Below, piece by piece: positions 34,109 through 45,324 of a stretch of DNA of 64,000 nucleotides. The notes beneath the pieces are model-generated. The model had not been told where the DNA came from, ran no database searches, and saw nothing but the letters and a program-made list of their open reading frames with translations. Source of the DNA: Embiotoca jacksoni (taxonomy: Eukaryota > Chordata > Actinopteri > Embiotocidae); contig JAKOON010000006.1 of assembly GCA_022577435.1 (NCBI GenBank), positions 22,339,678 through 22,403,677 on the forward strand, written 5' to 3'. The position numbers were made by a program, and so were the translations under genes. Each line of letters starts with the position of its first letter. Within the stretch, counting starts at the first letter, position 1.

Positions 34109-36217
34109 ACCTAGTAATCCATAAAGTTCTCTCGGTGTTCGTGACATGAACGAGGTGCCCTGGTCAGTCAGAATCTCTTTCGGTATTCCAACTCGGGAGA
34201 TGACCTGAAACACAGCCTGCGTGACACTCTTTGCAGAAATGCTGCGCAATGGCACTGCCTCGGGATATCGAGTTGCGTAATCCACCAGAACTAACAAAGC
34301 GATATCCGCGTGCACTCCGGTGAAATGGCCCGATGAGGTCCATGCCAATCCGCTCAAATAGGACCTCCATTAATGGTAGAGGATGCAAAGGCACCCTCGG
34401 AATGGCCGGCTGGCTTACCAATTGACACTCTGGGCAGGATGCACACCACCGGCGCACATCCCCCCGGATACCTGGCCAATAAAATCGGGTCATTATCCGG
34501 TGCAGTGCTTTTTCATATCCCATGTGGCCAGCCATCGGGTGAGCCGCCTGGAAAATAATTTCCCGGCGGCTTTTTGGCACCAACAACTGGGTGTTTTCCT
34601 GTCCTGTTTGAGTGTCATGACTCACACAAGCCTGTCCCTAATCAATGAAAAGTGCGGATATGACTGTGCTGCGTCAGGGCGCACCAACTGACCATCAATT
34701 CTTATCACTTGGTCAAAGGAAAAGCGTAGAGTATCATCATGAGACTGCGTAAGTGGAAAATCCTCCATTGAGTGCAATTCGGGAACCGGTGGAGTCTCCC
34801 TGGGAGGCTCTGCTGGTTCCCTCTCCCTGTCTGCAGTGTCGGACAACCTCGCGTCACCGCTGAGCACAGCACACGTATCGCATGACCCCGTCTACCGTGA
34901 ACGTACCCCCGCACACTGCCCCATTAACTTATGAAACCCAGGCCAATCTGTTCCCAAGATTAGGGGGTGCGTAAAGCGGGAGCTAGACGCGACCTTCACA
35001 CTATGCTTTTTCCCCATGTATCTAATTTCCACTGACACTATGGGATATTCGTGAACATCCCCATGCACACACCTAATCTTCATCCACAATGCCTCCACCA
35101 ATGCCCTGGGCCGAACCAGGCTCTGGTGAATCATTGACTGTATAAAGCCAGAATCCACCATTGCTTGATGTACACCCCCCTGGATCCTTACCGGAATGCG
35201 GTATGTCGCCCCTGGACCAGGTGAGGGGGTTGGAGGACCGGCAACATGAATCACCTGGCCTACGTCCAGGAGTGGACACTCCTTCCGGCAGTGCCCAAGC
35301 CACCCACACCTCCAACATTCCTGCCCTGACGTCTGAGGAGCCCCCTGTAGGTTGGGAAGGGTGCCTGTATCTGCTGGCACCTGTGGAGACACAACTGGAG
35401 GGAGAGGGTCAAACCGCGAAGATGGTAGTGGCCGAGCCAGGAGCTGCAGTTGTGACCTTCTCCGAGGAGCGAGAGTCGGCCGGGCTGGAGCTATCGGGCG
35501 CCCGCTGCCTTCCTGACCGCTGGAGTGGACAGTGAGATGGTCCTCCGCTAAACTGATGGCAGCGTACCCATGCTGATGTGTTGACTGGCACAAACTGTTC
35601 CACCACCACCTTCTCCAGCAAGGCATGCTCCCCCACCAAGCTCCCCGGCTGCAACCACCTGGCCCTTAGCCGTTGGGCATGGGTGAAAGGCCGGTCCTCA
35701 GGCTCCAGCCTGGCCTCACGGAACCGCCGTTGATGCTCCTCTGGTGACAGGCGTAGCCGGTCCAGGATGGACTTTTTCACGTCAGTGTAGATGTTTCTGG
35801 CTGCCGGTGGAGCCCCAAGGAGGCCATTTGTGCCTCCCGCACCAGGAGCGGCAAGAGCCGGACCACCCACTCCTCTGCCGGCCAGCCACACGCCTCCGCC
35901 ACTGCCTTGAACATGTCAAGGAATGACTGTGCATCATCCGCTGCAGTCATTTTATGTAGGCGAACGGCCGCCAACATCGAAAAGGCCAGCGGCGGCGGAG
36001 CTGCAGCTGAATGTATGGTGAGCTGCTCAAGCGCCTCAGCCTGCCTCTCTGCTTGGACCTGAAGTGCCGCCAGGAACCCACTGTTGGCCTCGGCGTGGTC
36101 CCGCTGCATGGCCGCGATCTCCCCCAGAATCTGGCCCAGGGCGATGACTGCCACGTTTGTTTGTTGTCCATCCGTCTTCCAGGCGGGCCCCACATTGGGC
36201 GCCAGTGTGACAGACAT
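34109..36217 (-). pseudogene. gag-protease-integrase polyprotein, frameshifted
   Basis: Gag: an open frame from ATG at 36217 (12 bp inside the LTR end), with EANSGFLAALQVQAERQAEA and DDAQSFLDMFKAVAEACGWP. Then, in another frame, SILDRLRLSPEEHQRRFREA, a SCAN-like capsid segment. Near 35310 is a zinc knuckle CWRCGWLGHCRKEC (C-x2-C-x4-H-x4-C). The protease near 35150 has VDSGFIQSMIH (catalytic DSG; the following Cys of relatives is Phe). About 500 bp on is an integrase H2C2 finger (HPMAGHMG...CASCPEC, 34560-34450), IGMDLIGPF (first Asp) and EILTDQGTSFMS (second Asp). The copy ends before the third catalytic Glu. At least four frame changes are needed, so it is not functional. Confidence 0.82.
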
Positions 36218-36555
36218 CTTGCCGTCACCGTGGGTTCTTCTGGTCCAAACGCACAACAACCAGCCACAGTAATGGGTTTTATTCCACACAGCCAATATCT
36301 TCGATCCATTGTGTTCTGCTGTCAGTCATGCAAGCACTTGCCCCACGCGCTGGCCGCAGCCAGCCAGCCAGCCTGCTGCTCTGTGTCCTCCGGAGTGAGA
36401 GCCTGTCTGGTTACCTGCTGGTGCTTTTATATGGAGAGAGACAGATCGGTAATTGCCTGCAGCTGTGCCAATTAAGCCTCTTAAGCACTGTTCCCTGATT
36501 CACTCCCCCAATCAGTCCCCCCTGCAGCTGAGCCAAACCACGCCCCGCCACCACA
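36206..36555 (-). repeat. 5' LTR of the Gmr1-like element
   Basis: On the minus strand it starts TGTGGTGGCGGGGCGTGG and ends CTGTCACA (TG...CA). It holds a TATA box (ATATAAAAG, 36432-36424) and a poly(A) signal AATAAA (36283-36278), both in element orientation. TGGCGCCCAATGTGGGG follows directly as a likely primer-binding site. Confidence 0.8.
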
Positions 36556-37070
36556 GTCATAGTGTATACCATGTGGTCCAAAATGTCATAAAAATGTCAT
36601 AGTATAAGTATGTTGTCCAAAATGTCAAAAACATAATACTCAGTATATTATCAGAAATGTCATAAAAATTTACAACTATAGCATATTGTTCAAAATGTCA
36701 TAAAAATGTCACAAAAATTTTACGATAATGTCACATGTACAACTATACCATGTGGTCCAAAGTGTAAAAATACATGTCACACGTATGTTTTTAAATTTTT
36801 TTATGAAAATGTCATACCTATAGCATATCATCTAAAATGGCTTAGAAATGTCACAGTATATTATGTGTTCCAAAATATTATGAAAAAGTCACTATAGTAT
36901 GTTGTCCAAAATGTAATGACCATATCATAGTGTTGTATAATGTCATATAAATGTCATAAAAAGTTAATGTTATGTAGTTCAAAATGTCATAAAAATATCA
37001 TACTATAGAATGTTGCCCAAAATTTAAGGTAGGTAGGTAGGTAGTTACTTTATTAATCCCCAAGGGGACA

Positions 37071-37101
<31 letters not shown>

Positions 37102-37330
37102 GGTAAAAATGAAAATTTCATAGTGTAGCATGTGGTCCAAAATGTCATAACAACGTAACACCATAGTATATCATCAGAAATGTCTCAGTTTAGTTTGTGG
37201 TCCAAAATGTAATGAAAATGTCAGTGTATTTCATGTCCAAAATGTCATAAAAACATCATTCTGTAGTATGTCGTCCAAAATGTTATAAAAATGTCATTAT
37301 ATAGTATATCATCCAAAATGTCATAATAAA
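36556..37330. repeat. Minisatellite, right part
   Basis: Degenerate units of roughly 40-50 bp with TCCAAAATGTCATAAAAATG and CATAGTATAGTATGTTG, same family as 29222-29366. A short Rex1 tail interrupts it at 37027. Confidence 0.85.
37027..37097 (-). mobile_element. Ultra-short Rex1 3'-end insertion
   Basis: An AGGT-repeat tail and TTACTTTATTAATCCCCAAG are followed by a T run of about 27 and the minisatellite again. Only the last 45 bp or so of the LINE is present. Confidence 0.75.
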
Positions 37331-37726
37331 AGTAAAACACAATGAATTATTTCGTATTACCTGCATACCTGACAAGGTTCAGTAGTGTCCAGTGTATAAA
37401 TCCAGTAGCTTTCAGTGTGCGAAAGTTTATGAATGTCTCTTGCCCGAGGGGAAAGGGGAAGCTTTTCTATACTCTATTTAAGAGTGGAGGCTAACCCTTG
37501 ATTTCAATTCACGCATTGACGTAACATTGTATAATTCTTAGTCCAAATATAAGTATATTCATCAGTCCTTAAGTGTTTGTTTAGTTTGGCACATGGTGTC
37601 ATTAATATCTGAATTTGGAACTTGTTCCCAGTACATGGCTGCAATCAACTATTTTGAACTGGAGGAGTTTGAGTAGTGAGTCCAGTAACCACATCAACAA
37701 AAGCCCACAGGGGAAGATGGGATCAA

Positions 37727-37900
37727 TTCAATTTAATTTATATATTGCCGAATCAGAAAATACGTCATCTCAGGGCGCTTTACATGGTAAGGTCAATATT
37801 TTATGATATTAATGAAACAAACTCAACCATCAGAGGAGGAGGACAACCATCTTCATCGAGAGGAGAATGAAGACCCTACTGACCAATGGAGGTTTGAAAA
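37727..37900 (-). mobile_element. Old L2-type LINE 3' end
   Basis: TCAATTCAATTTAATTTATA, then GGGCGCTTTACATGGTAAGGTC, resembles the 3' end of a fish L2-type LINE (reverse of ...TATATAGCGCC...). It differs in subfamily from the copies at 29.4 and 41.4 kb. Confidence 0.55.
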
Positions 37901-38774
37901 ATAGACGAATGGAGATGCTATCTGATTGTCCGAATGAAATTAGACAAGTATCGTTTTGAAGTCCAATCTGAACTAACCAATTAGGTCGTTAGTACCAACC
38001 CTGTGAACACGAGCCATAGCAAAGTAAAAGGCTTTTGAACGTGTATCTCACAAACATGAGTGAAATCAATGGGAAACTACTGAAAAAATGTAAAACACAG
38101 TAGAGTGCAGCATGTTTTCAGAGATGAAACGTAACTTAACAGGTGTGACCTTTTCTTAAAGTTACACAACCACACAGCAGCACAGGAAATCACAGGGCTG
38201 GCTTAATCACCAGCTCTTCCCACTGAATTGATAATTTGCCTCCATCATCGAGTGTGTGTGTGCAAAAAAAGTGAGTGAGAAGCAAATTGTTGTAAAGCAC
38301 TTTGGATGTAATACAAATGAAACCATTTACATTTACAAGACAGTGATGGTATTATTATGACAAAAAATGTGACTTGGTCCTAAATGCCCAATTAGCTCTA
38401 GGTTTCTCTTCCTGTTGAGGACATGAGTGCTGATTTCTGCTACTATGAAAGTTGATTCACACCTGGGATTCCCAGGTGTGCTGCCACAGTGATAAACTCT
38501 AGATCTCAACCTTTGGGGGTTGGTCATTACCTCTCCACCATGTACTTTTTAATAAAACACAAATGTCAGGTTTGTGGTTTTTTTTTTTCAATTCTGTTTG
38601 TTCAAATATTCTATCTGCAAACTACTGTTTGACATTCTGCTATAGAAAGATATTCATAAGAATATTATGGGCTTGTGGTACCAGAAATTTCATTGTTTTT
38701 CCTATTGACTCCGATGCAGAGAAGGAGAATGCTGCTCTGTCTATCTGTCTTTCTCTCACACACTCTCTCTTGCG

Positions 38775-38777
<3 letters not shown>

Positions 38778-38814
<37 letters not shown>
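38778..38814. repeat. (CA)n microsatellite
   Basis: Uninterrupted CA dinucleotide run. Confidence 0.95.
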
Positions 38815-38815
<1 letters not shown>

Positions 38816-39104
38816 CCATTCAACTGACAGCTGTTACATGCACATGCACTGAACACAAACACACACCGCACTCCATTTTCTATTTGACATTTTTGCCGTC
38901 ATACCCACACACTGAGGCAGTAAATGTATCCTGCAGCCCATTTCACTGTCAGATTGATTTGCTGCTCATTTCTGCAGCTAGTCTGCACCAATATATTGGA
39001 ATCATTACTCTGCGCCGTGGAATGGAGACCCTGACTTCACGTCTTTCGGGGTGGCTGTGGATTTAGGTGGTGTTGATCTTAAAATAATTTCTTTTTTGGA
39101 ACTC

Positions 39105-39136
<32 letters not shown>

Positions 39137-40518
39137 TACCAGAAACAGGTATAGCAGACACACTGCTAACACTTGACTACTCTGAATCACAGACACAGAT
39201 TGTACATTTTACAGCAGCCTCGTATTTAGCCTGTTTGACTTAAGGACTAGGCATTTTGGACTTTGTTGTAGAAATAAACAACAATTTGTTTACTCATCCT
39301 TTATTTAAATCGCTGACAGCAGGCTCTCATCTTCAGTGATGTGGAGAGAACAGCGTTTGTATTTAGAATAATATTTATGTGAGATAAGCACATTCGTTTA
39401 ATGCCCTGAAATGGTTGAAAGTATTAGTGGAAGCTGTTGGTTTGAGATAATAATATTGCCAATAATGTATTCTCTGCTCAACAGCAGGAAAATATAAGGT
39501 GGGATGTGCTTGAGCTCTTCTAAACGGTTGTCATTTTACTTTTTACTATTTGAATCTCAAACAATCAGAAAACAACAAACAAAATTTTAAAAAAAGTTTA
39601 TTATTTTGACATTCATTCCCTGGGATGAAATTTGGGAAAGAACCTTCCAGGGACTCTTTTTTTTTGTCCAGGTAAGAGACATTTTGTCCCAACACCTGGT
39701 TTGGTGGCTGTTGTTCCTCCATGCTTGCACAGATCGCTGAACAAAGGTTCACAGTGGGGATGGTTGAGCATTTAGGCATGTTTTGAAATGCCTCAGGGTG
39801 TGAAGTGTGCAGAAAGCCTGAAAGCCTGGCACTGACACTTGCAAACCCCCCACCGATATAATTTTGTGTAATGAGGCAGTAAAATATTAGTAATGAACTA
39901 AGCTGCCACCAGCTTGAGACTGCAACCTCATGTCGAAAACTGCAGTCTGCTGAGACACATTAAGTACTTTCTGCATCACTGGACCGGGCTGCACTTTGAT
40001 TCTGGCCACTAAACAGTGAGCGAAAGGCAGACAGTACCACAAACACAGGAAGTGGGAACAATCGAATCACATGCCGTATTAGCCAAGGCACTGCTGAGGG
40101 AAGAACAGAGCACGAGTGACAAAGCACCCTGGTAGGGGAAGAAGCAGAGCCAGACTGAGGATATACATGATTCACAGCCTTGCCCTCCATTACATAACAT
40201 AATCAGGATATATATTGCTTAACCCTAAACCTAACCCAAGTCCTCAAGCCTCAATCACCACATAGATTATTTCCATACCAATAGCAGTAGATATGTCAAA
40301 GAAAAATGTTGAAAATCACTATTGATATTTTTTTCTGTTTGGTTGGGCCCAACAACACTTGACTTCCTCCTTTGCTCTCCATAGTTATTGTGGCCACTGG
40401 GCGGCGCTGTGAAATGCTGTGTGAATGAATGAAAAAAGCATGAGCTGTAAAACATTTTGTTATGATAGAAACTGTGTATGGGGTAAAAAATAAAAATCAA
40501 AGGATTGTAATTCTTCTT

Positions 40519-40520
<2 letters not shown>

Positions 40521-40591
<71 letters not shown>
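40521..40591. repeat. (ATT)n microsatellite
   Basis: About 23 ATT units; it translates as poly-Leu or poly-Ile in some frames. Confidence 0.95.
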
Positions 40592-40592
<1 letters not shown>

Positions 40593-41395
40593 TCTAAGCA
40601 CCATGCTGATTCGTGAAATTTACTTTTTAATTTATTATTTGCAACTAAGCCAGCATAATAACAACTCAGAGTTAGTCCAGGTGCCATTGGGCATAAACCT
40701 TGTTGAAGGTGCACGTAATTCAGAAAGCCTGTATCTGTGCTATTAATATTACTCCTCACACACTCAAGAGAGTCCCACAACAAGAGCCACTGGACATACA
40801 TCATCCTCCAGCTTATCTAAAAGCCCTCCTTTCCAAATATTTTTACCCTAGTTTGTTCAAACAGTGGCCAAAAGTCACCATTTGAAACTTGCAGTAAGTG
40901 AATCCTAACCGTTAACCGTTTAACTTTTGGCTGACTGCTAACTGTTGTGGTTTGACCGTCTGTGGACTGGAATGTTTCAGGGCACAATGATGACATCAAC
41001 ATTTACAGCTCGAAGGTCTTTAAGATGAGACCAATAAAGTACTTTAAATTTATTTAGCCACCTGAGAGTGGTGTTCTTAATTACAGACTTTTCCTTTGCA
41101 TGGCTTTAAGACAGAGCCAATTTAGAGTAATCTAAACTCAGGAAAACTGTGCACTGTTTTTGAAAATATGATTCATGATATATACAAAGTCTCTAGAAGT
41201 GTAAGATTGAGTTTTTTTTCCCATGGTGTAATGTTGAAAAACTAAACAAACATGACAAAAAAATTCACAATATCAATACTTGTAGAATCGTGAGAAACAC
41301 TTATTGCAACAAGTATTAAACACTTATTAAATCGGCAGCTAAGTATCATGATAGGCTTGAAATGGAAGACAAGCATCATGTTCCCCGCCCTACAA

Positions 41396-41989
41396 GAAAC
41401 GTGCTATGAAAGAAGTCGTTACTTCTAGGCTAGATTATTGTAATTCCTTGTTGTTAGGATGTCCAAATTACTCATTAAAAAAACCTTGCAGCTGATCCAA
41501 AATGCTGCAGCAAGAGTACTGACGGGATTTAGCAAGAGAGATCATATTTCTCCAGTTTTAGCTTCTCTTCACTGGCTTCCTGTTAAATCAAGAACAGAAT
41601 TTAAAATTCTCTTGATGACTTACAAAGCCCTACATGACCAGGCTCCATCATATTTTAGAGATCTTATAGAACCATATAATCCTAGCAGAGCACTTCTCTC
41701 TCAGTACGCTGGTCTACTTGTGGTTCCTAGAGTTTCCAGAAGTAGAATGGGAGGCGGAGCTTCAGTTTTCAGGCTCCTCTCCTGTGGAACCAACCAGCTC
41801 CCAGTTTGTGTTCGAGGGGCAGAAACCCTCTCTAGCTTTAAGATTAGACTCAAAATGTTCCTTTTTGATAAAGCCTATAGGGCTGGCTCAGGTAGACCTG
41901 AACCAACCCTTAGTTATGCTGTTATAGGCCGAGGCTGCTGGGGGACCTCGTTACACGCTGAGCTTCTTTTCTTTCCTCCTACTCTTTAA
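41396..41989 (+). pseudogene. L2-like ORF2 C-terminus
   Basis: Encodes the segment after the RT core: TSRLDYCNSLLLGCPN (41420-41465, partly out of frame), LQLIQNAAARVLTGFSKRDH, VLASLHWLPVKSRTEFKILL, TYKALHDQAPSYFRDLI and LPVCVRGAETLSSFKIRLKM. The order is typical of L2-family proteins. The frame is open through about 176 residues to near 41986, but the endonuclease and RT domains are absent, so it cannot act. Confidence 0.85.
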
Positions 41990-42463
41990 CTGACTCATAC
42001 CTCACCATCTTTTTCTCTCCCATAGTTTTTGCTTATTGTCTGTTGTCTCCATTCAGTTCCCTCGCTCGCGTAGTTTCTCTTCTTTCTTTTGCAGATGTCC
42101 CGTCATGGAGCTGCATGTCTCTGCCCTGCGCTTGTCATCTCCACCAACAGTTCTTCTCTTCTATCTCTATGCTGTCCTTTTCTCTCTCTGCTCTCCTCTC
42201 AACCCAACCGGTCGAGGCAGATGGCCGCCCACCTCTGAGCCTGGTTCTGTCAGAGGTTTCTTCCTGTTAAAGGGAGGTTTTCCTTCCCTCTGTTGGAGGT
42301 TTTTCTCCCTTAAAGAGGAGTTTTTTTTCCCTCCTAGCTTATGTGGGAATTGTTGAATTGTTGGGTTTCTCTGTATAATATTGTAACGTCTTGCTGTAAG
42401 GACGTTAATGTGTTAAGTGCCATGAAATAACCTATGTTGTGATTTGGCGCTATATAAATAAAG

Positions 42464-42537
42464 TTGAATTGAATTGAATTGAATTGAATTGAATTGAATT
42501 GAATTGAATTGAATTGAATTGAATTGAATTGAATTGA
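42464..42537. repeat. (GAATT)n LINE tail
   Basis: About 14 units of GAATT; the L2-like copy at 29367 has only two or three of these units. Confidence 0.95.
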
Positions 42538-42849
42538 AAGTACAGTTTGCATGGTGATATGAGAAGGTACAGTTTTGATGCAGTCATTTCTACAGCCGTG
42601 GATGAATTTGTTGGTAACAGGCTCATTGAAAAGAAATGTTATTACTCCTGAAGAGTGATGAAATTAAAAGCAACTCTCCAGCGTTTATTTGCAGCCTTTG
42701 GAACATCAGAGAGTAAAGCGAGAAAAAGAAAAAGAAAAAAAAAAAATATTATTGCTTCTCCTGCAAAGATTATTCTAAAATGGCCTTGACAGCTGGAGCA
42801 GTTTGTTCAAAAAGAGTTGACCAAAAACCTGCCGACATAAAAGTTATAC

Positions 42850-43434
42850 TGTCAGGAGTCCAGTTTTTTCCTCCGTTTTGCCCCCCCGATCACCTCTCCT
42901 CCTGTGTCCCCTGTCTTTGTCTGTGGCCACGCCCCTCACCTCCCGTGGCCACGCCCCTCACCGGTCCCAGCAGATGCAGCCACTCACCCCTGATCACCAC
43001 CTGCAGGTGTGCTGCATCTCCCTGATCACCTCCCCAGACTATATGTAACCTGCCCCTGCACAACTCTGGTTGTCGGTTCATTTTTGTTAGCCACCCGTCC
43101 GTCCTCCGTCTGCTCTCCGTCAGTCCTGTTCCCGTTCCCGTTCCCCTGGCCTCTGTGCCTCCTGCGGATATTCCCGGTCAAAGTCACCAGTCGGTGGAGT
43201 TGCCCTCCCGGCTCGGAAGATTGTTGACGCCGTCCCTTCCGCTGGTCTGTGTCCCCCTGGAGCTGTCGGTCGAGTTGCCCTCCCGACTGGAAGTAAGTGG
43301 ACATGAGAGGTGCCACCTTTTGGTTTGTTGTTTTTGTTTTTTTGTTTATTACAAATAAAGACTGTACTTTGGAACTTATACCTTGAGTCTGTGAGCTTGC
43401 ATTTGGGTCCTGGAAAAACACCCACCACATAACA
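42850..43434 (+). mobile_element. Solo LTR (585 bp) with 5-bp TSD
   Basis: Begins TGTCAGGAGTCC and ends CCACATAACA (TG...CA). It is flanked by TATAC at 42845-42849 and 43435-43439. Inside are a TATA-like TATATGTA (43040-43047), a CCCGTTCCCGTTCCC direct repeat near 43130 and AATAAA at 43354-43359, so the LTR reads on the plus strand. The internal region is gone. Family not assigned. Confidence 0.85.
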
Positions 43435-43649
43435 TATACAAGTCATCTGTCTGCACTTATCTGTGATCACACTGGTGATGTAATATTAGTTTAAGGTTGC
43501 ATTAATTTGGTCATTTTCATTTGTTTTATTATTCTAAATATTCTGCAGAATCAAAAGCAAAGTGTGTGTTATTAAATATGTAATAAACAATCATGAAGAC
43601 TGATTACTTGTTTTTTATGAAAGGGTTCCGACAAATTCAACAATTTCAA

Positions 43650-45324
43650 CTCCAAAGGGCTCTTCCACCATCGACGCCATGACCCTCCTCGCCCCTCTCT
43701 CTGTGACAATTGGCCAGGTTAGGAGAGAGCTGGAGAGACTCCACCAGCGCAAGGCTGCAGGACCTGACAGCATTAGCCCCGGGGTCCTGAAGACCTGCAC
43801 TGTCCAGCTGGCTGAGGTCCTACAACACCTGTTCAACCTGAGCCTGAAGCAGGAGGAGGTCGCGGTGCTGTGGAAGACGTCCTGCCTGGTTCCAGTCCCC
43901 AAGAAGACGACTCCATCCGGCCTCAACGACCGGTTGCCCTCACATCTCATGTGATGAAGGTGCTGGAGAGGCTGGTCTTGGCCCACCTCAGACCGCTGGT
44001 GAACTGGACCCTCTGCAATTTGCGTACCAGCCTCATGTGGCAGCCTCACCTACCTGCTGCAACGAGCTCAGTCGCACCTGGATGGAACCGGTGACTCTGT
44101 GAGAATCACTTTCTTTGATTTCTCCAGTGCATTTAACACCATCCAACCACTGCTACTGAGTGAGAAGCTGCGGGTGGTGGGAGTGGACGCGTCCACCGCC
44201 TCTTGGATCACTGACTACCTGACAGGCAGACCACAGTTTGTCCGTCTGGGCAGTGTGCTGTCTGATGCGGTGGTCAGTGGTACTGGAGCTTCACAGGGAA
44301 CTGTTCTGTCTCCCTTCCTGTTCACCTTATACACCACCGACTTCCAGTACAACTCAGAGTCCTGCCATCTGCAGAAGTTCTCTGATGACTCTACAGTGGT
44401 TGGATGTATAAGGGATGGACGGGAGGACGAGTACAGGGAAGTAGTGGAGGACTTTGTGGGGTGGGTGGGAAGAAATCACCTGCTCCTGAACGTGGCCAAG
44501 ACCAGAGAGATGGTGGTCGACTTCAGGAGGAAGACAACGGCTCCACAACCGCTGAGAGTTCTGGGAGAGGAGGTGGACATGGTTGAGGAGTACAAGTACC
44601 TGAGTGTCTCCGTCGACAACAGACTGAACTGGAAGACCAACGCTGTCTACAAGAAGGGGATGAGTCGCCTCTTTTTCTTGAGGAAACTCCGATCTTTCAA
44701 TGTGTGCAGCAAGATGTTGGAGATGTTCTACCAGTCTGTTGTGGCCAGTGCATTGTACTTCGCTGTGGTCTGCTGGGGGAGCAGCATTGGAGCCGGTGAC
44801 ACCAACAGACTTAACAAACTGGTTAAGAAGGCCAGCTCCATCATTGGCTGCAATCTGGACAGCCTGGAAAAGGTGGTGGAGAGGAGGACTCTGAGGAAAC
44901 TGTTATCCATATTGGATAATCCTGACCACCCTCTCCACCACCTGCTGCAGGGACAGCGGAGCACTTTCTCCAAAAGACTCCTCCAGCTTTGCTGTCACAA
45001 GGACAGATACAGGAGGTCATTCCTGCCCACTGCAATAAGACTCACCTCTGGCAAAATCCATCACACATCAATAACACCGTTGTCTGTTGTCTGTTTTTCT
45101 TGGTTGTTTAAATATAAAAAAACAAAAAACTTTGCACTATTGTTTAGTTAGTTTTAATTTAATTATTCTATTTTATTTTATTCTATTTTATTGTATATAC
45201 TGTGCATTTTTAGATTGAATTATTTTTTACTGTTATTTTATTTCTTTCCTGCATCTATAAATGCTGCTGTAGTGAAAAAAATTTCCCCTTGGGGATTAAT
45301 AAAGTATCTATCTATCTATATCTA
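43650..45324 (+). mobile_element. Rex1-like LINE copy D, 5'-truncated
   Basis: Plus-strand copy with most of the RT, the 3' UTR and the terminal CCCCTTGGGGATTAATAAAG, followed by a short TCTA tail. It is the most open copy in the window. Confidence 0.9.
43679..45151 (+). pseudogene. Rex1 reverse transcriptase, nearly open (copy D)
   Basis: First frame, 43679-43954: RKAAGPDSISPGVLKTCT-type RT start (QRKAAGPDSISPGVLKTC) to TTPSGLND. The 7-bp deletion at 43930 shifts the frame, as in copy C. From 44099 one frame of 350 residues runs ITFFDFSSAFNTIQPLLLSE (catalytic Asp), ASQGTVLSPFLFTLY, KFSDDSTVVG (catalytic Asp pair), EEYKYLSVSVDNRLNW and SRLFFLRKLRSF. Two codons are missing after NWKTN, and a deletion after LPTAIRL alters the C-terminus. 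The RT palm looks intact but lacks endonuclease and an unbroken start. Confidence 0.85.

Larger units (their letters stand above)
34109..36555 (-). mobile_element. Gypsy-type LTR retrotransposon, Gmr1-like, 3' half missing
   Basis: Minus-strand element starting with a 350-bp 5' LTR (36555-36206), then a primer-binding site, gag, protease and the first part of integrase. It stops at 34109 against Rex1 copy C, with no 3' LTR. The order protease-integrase without RT between them fits Gmr1-like elements. Confidence 0.8.
37331..41390. other. Intergenic DNA with microsatellites
   Basis: No gene recognised. It holds an old LINE 3' end (37727-37900), a CA run (38778-38814), T runs (near 38580 and 39115-39137) and an ATT run (40521-40591). 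Open frames across these simple repeats are not credible genes. Confidence 0.55.
41391..42540 (+). mobile_element. L2-like LINE 3' fragment with (GAATT)n tail
   Basis: Carries the C-terminal end of the ORF2 protein, the full 3' UTR shared with the copies at 15.3 and 29.5 kb, the terminal GGCGCTATATAAATAAAGTT and a pentanucleotide tail at 42464-42537. 5'-truncated. Confidence 0.92.

Noticed and set aside
35161..36475. Plus-strand frames over the gag region
   Set aside because: Antisense to gag and protease of the LTR element, which carry the recognisable motifs.
40460..40804. Frame with poly-Ile and poly-Leu
   Set aside because: Produced by the ATT microsatellite.
43615..44049. Minus-strand open frame opposite Rex1 copy D
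   Set aside because: Antisense shadow of the RT; no independent motif.
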